The position numbers and the translations under genes are program-made. This document shows, one piece after another, positions 28,663 to 35,850 of a stretch of DNA of 64,000 bases (positions are counted from its first letter, which is position 1; every line of letters begins with the position of its first letter). The stretch comes from JBBSUQ01 sp964389755. Its GTDB lineage: Bacteria; Bacteroidota; Bacteroidia; Flavobacteriales_D; Crocinitomicaceae. The notes below the pieces were generated by a model. It saw nothing but the letters and a program-made list of their open reading frames with translations, had not been told where the DNA came from and did not search any database. The stretch lies in contig CAYMEW010000004.1 in NCBI GenBank assembly GCA_964389755.1, positions 1 through 64,000 on the forward strand, written 5' to 3'.

Positions 28663-30414
28663 ATGGAACAGCAAACACGCACGCAGGAAACGAACTACGG
28701 AGCACTGATCACATTAACGACCGTTTTCTTCTTTTGGGGATTCATCGCTGCGGGCAACAGTGTGTTCGTTCCGTTTTGCAAAGATTTCTTCAGTCTTGAC
28801 CAGTTTCAAAGCCAGCTGATCGATTTTGCCTTTTACGGCGCTTATTACATCGGTGCACTCGTGCTGTTCATCATCGGTTCGTTCCGCGGACGGGATATGA
28901 TCGGAAGCTGGGGCTATAAACGCAGTATCATTTACGGATTGTTACTTTCTGCGGCCGGTGCCGGACTGATGATCTTTTCGGTAAGCCAGGAAGTATTCAT
29001 CTGGATGCTCTTCGGTTTGTTCGTGGTCGGGCTTGGTTTTTCGATGCAACAGACCTCTGCCAATCCCTTCATGATCACACTCGGCGATGAACGTACCGGC
29101 AGTAACCGCATTAACCTGGGTGGTGGTATTAACAGTTTCGGTACCACGATCGGTCCGCTGCTGATTGCGCTTGCCTTATTCGGTTCTACCGAAGCCATGG
29201 ACCCGGAGATGATCCGGACGCTTGATCTTGTCAAGGTGGAAATCCTGTATGCCTGCGTGGGAGGACTTTTCCTGCTGGTAGCACTCATCTTTATCTTTTC
29301 CAAACGCCTTCCCGCGATGATCGACCGTTCGCCGCTTGAGAAGTCGAACAAATCTTTAGTCACGCTGGTGATCATCACCGTACTGCTCATTGTAACCGCT
29401 ACCCCGGTTTTCCAGAGTTACCGCTCAAACGAAGAGAAAGATCTCGTACAACTGGAGCAGGACCTGGATATGCTGACGCATGATGAAGACGGAAATACGA
29501 TCGAACTGTCCGGAGGCGCTCAGGCAGAAACAAAAGCAAGCATCGAAGCGCATATCCGGGATATTCGCGTTCCGCTTGATCAGAAACGCCTCGTGTGGTG
29601 GTCCCTGGGAATCGTGGCCGTGGTCGGAGGACTGGTCGTTGCAAATGTATTGGGGAAAAAGCAAAAGAAGGGCTGGGGAGCTATGCAGTATCCGCAGCTG
29701 ACCCTGGGTATGATCGCGATCTTTGCGTATGTCGGCGTGGAAGTGGCGATCGGCAGTAATATCAGTGAACTGGTGAAGCACGAACCTTTCGGCGGGCTGA
29801 CCTCTTCCGAGGCGGCACCCTATGTGGCGATGTTCTGGGGAAGCCTGATGATCGGACGATGGGCCGGTTCGATCAACGTCTTCAATATTTCGCGCAGGGC
29901 GAAACTGATCCTGAGGTTCTTCGTCCCGCTGATAGCCCTTGGGATCATTCTGGGCGTATCCTGGTTCATGGGCTACGATATTTCCGTATTTCGCTGGTAT
30001 TTTATCTGCGTGCTTGTGCAGATTGCGGCTTTTTACATTACCGACGACAAACCGAGCCTGACACTTACCGTATTCGGTGTTTTAGGGGCGATGTGCATGA
30101 TTACCGGTTTGCTGTCAACGGGTGAGGTAACGGTATATGCCTTCCTGAGTGCGGGATTGTTCTGCTCGATCATGTGGTCGGCTATTTTCTCCCTGGCACT
30201 GGGCGGACTCGGGAAGTACCAGGCACAGGGATCGGCCTTTTTGGTAATGATGATCCTCGGTGGCGCCATGATCCCGCCGATACAGGGGAAACTCGTTGAC
30301 ATTATCGGGATTCAGCAATCGTTCTTTGTAGGACTGGCATGCTTCGTATACCTGACCATTTTTGCGGTAGGCGTAAAACGCATTCTGAACAGGCAGGGAT
30401 TGCAGTTTCAATAG
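28663..30414 (+). CDS. FucP/GluP-like sugar:proton symporter (MFS) with a central insertion
   Basis: A 583-residue major-facilitator protein. TTVFFFWGFIAAGNSVFVP and FSMQQTSANPFMITLG match the FHS (fucose/glucose-galactose) group, which imports sugars with protons. Typical members are near 430 residues. Here about 120 extra residues lie between the two six-helix halves: one more helix, a charged 60-residue loop (EEKDLVQLEQDLDMLTHDED) and another helix. The substrate is unknown. The ATG at 28663 gives the normal short N-terminus; an upstream TTG frame start at 28633 is less likely. Confidence 0.88.
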   Translation: MEQQTRTQETNYGALITLTTVFFFWGFIAAGNSVFVPFCKDFFSLDQFQSQLIDFAFYGAYYIGALVLFIIGSFRGRDMIGSWGYKRSIIYGLLLSAAGAGLMIFSVSQEVFIWMLFGLFVVGLGFSMQQTSANPFMITLGDERTGSNRINLGGGINSFGTTIGPLLIALALFGSTEAMDPEMIRTLDLVKVEILYACVGGLFLLVALIFIFSKRLPAMIDRSPLEKSNKSLVTLVIITVLLIVTATPVFQSYRSNEEKDLVQLEQDLDMLTHDEDGNTIELSGGAQAETKASIEAHIRDIRVPLDQKRLVWWSLGIVAVVGGLVVANVLGKKQKKGWGAMQYPQLTLGMIAIFAYVGVEVAIGSNISELVKHEPFGGLTSSEAAPYVAMFWGSLMIGRWAGSINVFNISRRAKLILRFFVPLIALGIILGVSWFMGYDISVFRWYFICVLVQIAAFYITDDKPSLTLTVFGVLGAMCMITGLLSTGEVTVYAFLSAGLFCSIMWSAIFSLALGGLGKYQAQGSAFLVMMILGGAMIPPIQGKLVDIIGIQQSFFVGLACFVYLTIFAVGVKRILNRQGLQFQ

Positions 30415-30481
30415 TGTAGTCCGTAAAACTGTGTCGAAAGAAGCACTGCCCGGCATCGGGTAGAGACGGATTTCAGGATCC

Positions 30482-30622
30482 TTACCTGATCTTTTCGAGT
30501 TCTTTAGCGAATCCGCAGGACTCGCATTTCCCTTTCTTTCTGAAAAGCTGTAACCAGGCCATTCGCCCGAGGTAAAAAACCGCGGCTGCAATTACTACGA
30601 TAACTCCGATTTGTTGCATCAT
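30482..30622 (-). CDS. FeoB-associated Cys-rich membrane protein
   Basis: A 46-residue protein, MMQQIGVIVVIAAAVFYLGR at the start, then a basic and Cys-containing tail (KGKCESCGFAKELEKIR). One membrane helix and a CxxC pair are typical of the small proteins found after feoB in Bacteroidota, which are thought to help Fe2+ uptake. Its start overlaps the feoB stop by four bases (or one base if the second Met is used). A longer frame extending to 30745 is only a shadow of feoB. Confidence 0.8.
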   Translation of the reverse strand: MMQQIGVIVVIAAAVFYLGRMAWLQLFRKKGKCESCGFAKELEKIR

Positions 30623-32571
30623 GACAGTAACATATAACTGATCCAGGAACCCAAATATGCCAGTACGCCGAGGTATGCGACCTGCACGACCGGCCATTTC
30701 CAGGAACGCGTTTCTCTTCTTACAACGGCTAATGTAGCCATACATTGCATGGCATAGACATAAAAGACCATCAGGGAGACACCTGTCGCGAGCGAATAAA
30801 CTTTGGTTCCGTCCGGGAAGGTTTCCCGTTTCATGCGCTCGATCAGTCCGTGGTTTTCCTCTCCGTCGTCGTGTACGGAGTAGATCGTTGCGAGTGATCC
30901 GACAAAGACTTCGCGTGCCGCAAAACTGGTGATGAGCGCAATACCGATCTTCCAGTCGTAACCAAGGGGACGGATCACCGGTTCGATTCCTTTCCCCAGA
31001 ATCCCGATGTATGAGTTTTCAAGTTTTACCGAAGTGATGTGCTGCTTTTGCTGTTCGGGTGTCAGGGACCGGAATTCGGAAGATGCGCGCAGTTCTGCGG
31101 TAGCGGTTTCCATACGGTCTCCCGGACCGAACTTGGCAAGAGCCCAGAGTATAATGGAAATGGCGAGGATGATCTTACCGGCACCGGTAACGAACAGGCG
31201 TACTTTTTCGAGGACGTTCAGCCCCACATTGCGCAATCGCGGCAATTTGTAGGAAGGTAATTCCATGATCAGGAAGCTTCGCGAGCGCGAGCGCATCAGT
31301 TTGTGGATGATGAATGCCACGATGAGCGCACTGAACAAGCCCAGGAAGTAGAGTCCGAAGAAGACGAGCCCCTGCAGGTTGAAAATGCCCCAGACAGTCC
31401 GTTCGGGGATGACCATGGCAATGAGTAAGGTGTATACCGGTATTCGGGCGCTGCAACTCATGAGCGGCGCTACCAGGATAGTCGTCAGCCGCTCTTTCCA
31501 GTCGGGGATCACGCGCGCTGCCATAACGCCGGGAATTGCGCAGGCCACACTTGACATAAGTGGCACGACGCTCTTGCCGTTCAGGCCCAACGGGCGCATC
31601 AGGCGGTCCATGATGAACACGACGCGCGCCAGGTATCCGCTTTCTTCCAGCAAAGAAATGAAGAAAAAGAGCAGGGCGATCTGCGGTACGAAAATGACGA
31701 TCCCGCCGACACCGGGTACGATCCCTTCCACGAGCAGATCCGTGAGAATACCCGGGGGAAGGCTGGCATCCAGGAGTGTTGAGAGTTGCGTAACACCTTC
31801 GTCGATGAGGTCCATCGGGTAATTGGCAAAAGAGAAAATGAACTGGAAGATGACCAACAGGATACCTGCAAAGATCAGGTATCCCCACACGGGGTGAACG
31901 AGTATGCGATCCAGTGCGGAAGAACGGTATTTGGCATCTTCACGGACCGACTCCACTTCTTTGAGCAATGCGTGGATGCGTTCATAGCGCAGTGTTGCCT
32001 GTTCTCCCTGGCAGTTCGCATCGTCAATAGGGCAGAAGCGGAAGTCATCCACGAAGGACTGTTCCGGCTTTTGCAGGGAATGTGCTGTAATGGCATTTTT
32101 AAGGCGGTCCATGCCAAGCCCGATGCGTGCATTGGTCTGAACGATCACCGTTCCCGGGAAGCGTGCTTCGATCTTTTGCGTGTCGATAATCTTTCCGCGC
32201 CTTTCGGCCACGTCCGCCATGTTTAATACGAGTATGGAGGGAATTCCGAGGTCGTAGATCTGGGTAAAGAGGAAGAGATTCCGTTCGAGGTTGGTAGCAT
32301 CGGCGACTACGACAGCGAGGTCGGGATAATCCGTATGTCGGGGATCGGCGAGTACTTTGTAAACGATCTCTTCGTCAAGTGAACGGGGGTAAATGCTGTA
32401 GGTGCCCGGGAAATCGGTGATTTCCACTGTTTTTCCGTTGTGTGTGAGGGATCCTTTTTTGACCTCTACGGTAACACCCGGGAAATTACTGATATGCTGC
32501 CGCAGCCCTGTAAGTGAGTTGAATACGGAACTTTTTCCGGTGTTCGGATTTCCAAGCAGGGCAATTTTCAT
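30619..32571 (-). CDS. feoB: Ferrous iron transporter B
   Basis: The 650-residue GTP-gated Fe2+ transporter of the inner membrane. The N-terminal G domain shows G1 (GNPNTGKSS, from residue 7), G3 (DFPG) and G4 (NMAD). About eight or nine membrane helices follow, with the conserved Cys-containing SSVACAIPGVMAARV and APLMSCSARIPVYT segments. The length is slightly short for the family. It overlaps feoA by one base and the small FeoB-associated gene by four, so the three form one operon. Confidence 0.95.
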   Translation of the reverse strand: MKIALLGNPNTGKSSVFNSLTGLRQHISNFPGVTVEVKKGSLTHNGKTVEITDFPGTYSIYPRSLDEEIVYKVLADPRHTDYPDLAVVVADATNLERNLFLFTQIYDLGIPSILVLNMADVAERRGKIIDTQKIEARFPGTVIVQTNARIGLGMDRLKNAITAHSLQKPEQSFVDDFRFCPIDDANCQGEQATLRYERIHALLKEVESVREDAKYRSSALDRILVHPVWGYLIFAGILLVIFQFIFSFANYPMDLIDEGVTQLSTLLDASLPPGILTDLLVEGIVPGVGGIVIFVPQIALLFFFISLLEESGYLARVVFIMDRLMRPLGLNGKSVVPLMSSVACAIPGVMAARVIPDWKERLTTILVAPLMSCSARIPVYTLLIAMVIPERTVWGIFNLQGLVFFGLYFLGLFSALIVAFIIHKLMRSRSRSFLIMELPSYKLPRLRNVGLNVLEKVRLFVTGAGKIILAISIILWALAKFGPGDRMETATAELRASSEFRSLTPEQQKQHITSVKLENSYIGILGKGIEPVIRPLGYDWKIGIALITSFAAREVFVGSLATIYSVHDDGEENHGLIERMKRETFPDGTKVYSLATGVSLMVFYVYAMQCMATLAVVRRETRSWKWPVVQVAYLGVLAYLGSWISYMLLS

Positions 32572-32810
32572 CAGCTGGCAGTTGCAAGATCCGGTTCCGT
32601 CACCCTGATCAGCCCGGCTTCATCGCGGCGGAGAGAAAGAACGGAATCCCCGACCTGAACGGCGATCGGATCGCCGAATGGAGCCCTGAACAATACTTTT
32701 AAGATGCGATCGGAAACGATGCCCATTTCAATGAGCTTCGGTTTGAGTGGTGATTCGTCGATCAAAGCCACGCGAACTGTTCGACCAATCGCAGATTCTG
32801 ACAATAACAT
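32571..32810 (-). CDS. feoA: Ferrous iron transport protein A
   Basis: A 79-residue SH3-like cytoplasmic partner of FeoB. KLIEMGIVSDRILKVLFRAPFG and DSVLSLRRDEAGLI fit the FeoA pattern. It heads the feo operon. Its -7 box lies five bases before the ATG, so the message probably has almost no leader. Confidence 0.92.
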   Translation of the reverse strand: MLLSESAIGRTVRVALIDESPLKPKLIEMGIVSDRILKVLFRAPFGDPIAVQVGDSVLSLRRDEAGLIRVTEPDLATAS

Positions 32811-32815
32811 GGTTA

Positions 32816-32823
32816 CAAATTTA
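32816..32823 (-). promoter_or_regulatory. -7 promoter box of feoA
   Basis: The minus strand reads TAAATTTG, then TAACC, then the feoA ATG. Expected initiation is at or within about one base of the start codon. I could not see a clear Fur-type inverted repeat here. Confidence 0.6.
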
Positions 32824-32843
32824 CGGCAATCTTTCCCAATTGC

Positions 32844-34139
32844 CTATCGCTTGTTTGTGGTATTTTGATGCCCGTCCCGTAAAATAATGCGTGCCGTTTC
32901 GAGTGATCTTTGTTCGAGGATAATCTCTTTGTTACCCGTTACGCGTTCGATCGTTTCCCGGTCATAATGGCGAATGGTTACCAGTTCGAGGTTTTCATCG
33001 AAGTGCAGTTTGTAGCTGGTTTCAAAGAGTTCTTTAAAGGCTTCGATATTGGTCTTTGACTGGTCTACGAGAATGCTGAAACTCAGTGCCGAATTTTGCA
33101 TGACATTGATCTTTACCTGCAGGCGTGCGAGTTTTTCGAAGATATCGCTCAGGTGTTCTTCCACGATGAAGGAGAAATCGCGGGTGGTGATGCCAATGAG
33201 TAACTGGTCCATCTTGAAGATGAAGGATGGTACCATGCTATCGTGCGCGGTTTCCTGCTGAATCACGGTTCCCTCGGCCTTCGGATCAATGAAGGAGCGT
33301 ACGTAAAGCGGGATGTTCCTATTCTGTAAAGGTTTGACGGTCTTCGGGTGGATCACCGAGGCGCCGTAATACGAAAGTTCAATGGCCTCTTTAAAGGAAA
33401 TACGGTCGAGCTTGATGGTGTTATCGAACCACTTGGGGTCTGCGTTGAGCATGCCGGGCACGTCTTTCCAGATCGTAACGCTCTCGGCATTGAGGCAATA
33501 AGCGAGAATACCTGCGGTGTAATCGGAGCCTTCGCGGCCCAGGGTGGTGGTCATGCCTTCGGCGGTATGACCGATAAATCCCTGCGTGACCTGGATGTGA
33601 TGCTTCTCCAGGGCGGGGACGAGTATCCTGCGGACATTCTCTTCCGTTTTATCCCAGAGAACATTTCCTTCGCGGTAGGTGTGATCGGTACGAATGACCT
33701 TGCGTGCGTCGAGCCAGTCCGCGTCGTGGCCTTCTTCCCTGAGGAAAGCCGCAACAATGCGGGTGGAAAGCACTTCCCCGATGGAAACGATGCGGTCGTA
33801 TTCGAAGTTGTAATTGTCCGACAGGGGCTTGCGAAAGAGTTTGCGCAGGTCCTCGAAGATGGTGGTGATGTCCTCGAATATCTGAAAGTGATCTTCCGGA
33901 AAGAGATCCTGTAGTATGGTCTTGTGAAAGTCTTCGCGTTCCTTCAAGAGTTCGAGGTAGGTTTTTTCATCCTGTTCGCAGCGGGCTTTCACGACGAGTT
34001 CCAGGGCATTGGTAGTTTTTCCCATGGCTGAAATAACAACTGCGAGTTTTTCGCCTTTGAAGAGCGAAAGGATGTAGGACACATTCCGGATGGCAGCTGC
34101 ATCTTTCACGGATGCTCCACCGAACTTAAAGACTTTCAT
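32844..34139 (-). CDS. lysC: Aspartate kinase
   Basis: A 431-residue enzyme that phosphorylates aspartate at the head of the lysine, threonine and methionine pathways. The N-terminus KVFKFGGASVKD and the GREGSDYTAGILAYCL segment mark the kinase domain (about 1-280). The last ~150 residues carry tandem ACT-type regulatory domains (DFSFIVEEHLSDIFEKLARL, then SALSFSILVDQ), so feedback inhibition by an amino acid is likely. It is monofunctional here, with no homoserine dehydrogenase fused. A full -33/-7 promoter lies just upstream. Confidence 0.93.
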   Translation of the reverse strand: MKVFKFGGASVKDAAAIRNVSYILSLFKGEKLAVVISAMGKTTNALELVVKARCEQDEKTYLELLKEREDFHKTILQDLFPEDHFQIFEDITTIFEDLRKLFRKPLSDNYNFEYDRIVSIGEVLSTRIVAAFLREEGHDADWLDARKVIRTDHTYREGNVLWDKTEENVRRILVPALEKHHIQVTQGFIGHTAEGMTTTLGREGSDYTAGILAYCLNAESVTIWKDVPGMLNADPKWFDNTIKLDRISFKEAIELSYYGASVIHPKTVKPLQNRNIPLYVRSFIDPKAEGTVIQQETAHDSMVPSFIFKMDQLLIGITTRDFSFIVEEHLSDIFEKLARLQVKINVMQNSALSFSILVDQSKTNIEAFKELFETSYKLHFDENLELVTIRHYDRETIERVTGNKEIILEQRSLETARIILRDGHQNTTNKR

Positions 34140-34156
34140 TGTGAAGGAATTTGAGG

Positions 34157-34186
34157 CAAAAATAAGCAGGATTTCGACGTGACAAA
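34157..34186 (-). promoter_or_regulatory. Complete -33/-7 promoter of the aspartate kinase gene
   Basis: On the minus strand TTTG (34186-34183) is followed by an 18-base spacer and then TATTTTTG (34164-34157). Both elements match the Bacteroidota consensus. The ATG is 17 bases further on. This is the best complete promoter in the window. Confidence 0.75.
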
Positions 34187-34708
34187 GTAATTGTTTTTAT
34201 TTTAACAAATTGTGATATTATTTTATTTTGCATAATTGTCGATCGTATTCGTTGAAATAGGATTCCAAGTACAAAGGGTGCGGTTAGACTGTTAAAATAT
34301 TCACAAATGATACACTATCATTACTTGTGCTATACCGATGCTATACTTGTGCTATACTTGTGCAATATAGTTAAACTACTTTTAAGTTCTTTATTTGCTG
34401 GTATTCAATGGGTTGAAAATTCAGATTAACCGTTAAAAACGGCTATGGTACTCATTTCAGGAACTGGTCATTCTGATTGGGAATCCAAGGTTGGGAGCAA
34501 AGGCGAATGCTTCGTAGTTGTGTTGATGGTCTTTCGGAGAGGTTCAACTTCCCGCTTGTCCGTCACTGGTGAATGACTTCGGCATTTGGGGAGGATCTTT
34601 GCGCACGGACTGCGGGCACACACTTTGTAACTCGTATCGATTGGAGACACGGCGCCTTCTCACGCCGGAAGAACCGCTCCATTGTGCAACGGAGTCGTAA
34701 AAAAAGGA
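34187..34708. other. Gene-free stretch upstream of the aspartate kinase gene
   Basis: About 520 bp without a credible gene. The left part (to about 34440) is AT-rich and holds four tandem 11-bp units at 34323-34366. The right part (34450-34700) has higher GC. It contains one 60-codon minus-strand frame (34468-34650) whose translation is Thr/Ser/Pro/Lys-rich, with no recognisable domain. A small hairpin (CGGCG with CGCCG) lies near 34650. The right part could be a dispersed intergenic repeat or a decayed gene. No tRNA, tmRNA, SRP or RNase P signature was found. Confidence 0.5.
34323..34366. repeat. Four tandem 11-bp repeats
   Basis: Four consecutive 11-bp units: ACTTGTGCTAT, ACCGATGCTAT, ACTTGTGCTAT, ACTTGTGCAAT. 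Units 1 and 3 are identical and the others differ at two or three positions. The period is close to one helical turn, so any bound protein would see the units on one face of the DNA. Confidence 0.8.
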
Positions 34709-35710
34709 TTAACTGAGCTTATCGGTGAGGATGCGCATTTCGATCACCGGTGAGATCTTTTCGTAAAGGATGCGGTAAACGGCTTCCACGATGGGCATAT
34801 CGACCTGGAACTTTTGGTTGATCGCCATGACGCTCTTCGTGGCGTAATATCCTTCCGCGATCATGTCCATTTCGAGTTGTGCGGTTTTGACAGAATAGCC
34901 TTTCCCGATCATAAACCCAAAGGTGCGGTTGCGCGAAAAGCGGGAGTATGCCGTTACGAGGAGGTCGCCGAGGTAAGCACTTGATTTCACGTCGCGGTGG
35001 ATCGGGCTGACCTCATCGATAAAGTTCTCGATCTCCTGGATGGCGTTGGCAATGAGTACGGACTGGAAGTTGTCCCCGTAGCCCAGCCCTGCGCAGATAC
35101 CGGAAGCGAGTGCATAGACGTTCTTGAGTACCGCTGAGAGTTCGGTTCCGAAAAGATCGTCGGAAACGGTGGTTTTGATGTATCGACAGGCCATGAGTTC
35201 TGCCATTTCATCGGCAAGGTCTTCATCCTGGCAGGCGATGGTGAGGTAAGAGAGTCGTTCAAGCGCAACTTCCTCGGCATGACAGGGTCCGCAGATGATG
35301 CCGATGTCGTCGTAAGGAGTTCCGAAAGTTTTGTGAATGAACCTTGCGGGAATGGCGTTGTGCTCTGGAACGATCCCTTTTACGGCGGAAAAGATCTTTT
35401 TGCCTTCGAGCATCTTCACCGGGAAATTTTCGAAGATTTTTACGAGAAAAGCCGAAGGTGTCGCGATAATGACCAGGTCCGCGGGAGCGATGATCTCTTC
35501 GAGGTCCGTGCTCACATTGATCCGGTTGAGGTCGAATTCGACAGACTGCAGGTAATTGGGGTTGTGCCTGAACTTCAGGATGTGCGCCACGGCACCTTCG
35601 TTCCGCATCCACCAGTTTACGGACGTGACGTTGTTGCACAATATCTTTACGATGGCGGTAGCCCAACTTCCCCCGCCTATGACAGCTATTTTCGGCTTAT
35701 TCTGCGACAT
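34709..35710 (-). CDS. gpsA: NAD(P)H-dependent glycerol-3-phosphate dehydrogenase
   Basis: A 333-residue cytoplasmic enzyme that makes sn-glycerol 3-phosphate from dihydroxyacetone phosphate for phospholipid synthesis. The nucleotide loop is AVIGGGSWATAIVK near the N-terminus. IICGPCHAEEVA and the catalytic-domain Lys in ELSAVLKNVYALASGI are conserved. The length is normal. Its -7 box is framed by an inverted repeat and the leader is very short. It is a single-gene unit as far as can be seen. Confidence 0.94.
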   Translation of the reverse strand: MSQNKPKIAVIGGGSWATAIVKILCNNVTSVNWWMRNEGAVAHILKFRHNPNYLQSVEFDLNRINVSTDLEEIIAPADLVIIATPSAFLVKIFENFPVKMLEGKKIFSAVKGIVPEHNAIPARFIHKTFGTPYDDIGIICGPCHAEEVALERLSYLTIACQDEDLADEMAELMACRYIKTTVSDDLFGTELSAVLKNVYALASGICAGLGYGDNFQSVLIANAIQEIENFIDEVSPIHRDVKSSAYLGDLLVTAYSRFSRNRTFGFMIGKGYSVKTAQLEMDMIAEGYYATKSVMAINQKFQVDMPIVEAVYRILYEKISPVIEMRILTDKLS

Positions 35711-35735
35711 GCTAAATACAAAAATAATATTTAGC
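35711..35735 (-). promoter_or_regulatory. gpsA -7 box inside an 8-bp inverted repeat
   Basis: Perfect 8-bp arms, GCTAAATA at 35711-35718 and TATTTAGC at 35728-35735, flank a nine-base centre. The centre contains the minus-strand -7 box TATTTTTG (35719-35726). The ATG follows directly after the inner arm. Its position on the promoter fits an operator better than an RNA hairpin. Confidence 0.6.
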
Positions 35736-35850
35736 GTGAGTTCGGGATAAGCATCGCGTGAGAATTCCGTAAAATGTTCGTATTGCGCAGACCGTTCTTT
35801 GGCCCGTAACGTGCTGAAGCGTGGTCTGTTCGACCGCTCATTTGTATTTC

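Noticed and set aside
30425..30480. Terminator between the sugar transporter and the FeoB-associated gene
   Set aside because: A weak stem (CCCG with CGGG) exists but no T-run follows on either strand.
34468..34650. 60-codon minus-strand frame in the long gene-free stretch
   Set aside because: Low-complexity Thr/Ser/Pro/Lys content, no promoter box at a proper distance, no domain. Kept only as part of the gene-free region.
34500..34700. Possible structural RNA (tRNA, tmRNA, SRP or RNase P RNA)
   Set aside because: A TTCAAC stretch resembles a T-loop, but no acceptor stem or anticodon arm pairs around it, and none of the conserved cores of the other RNAs is present.
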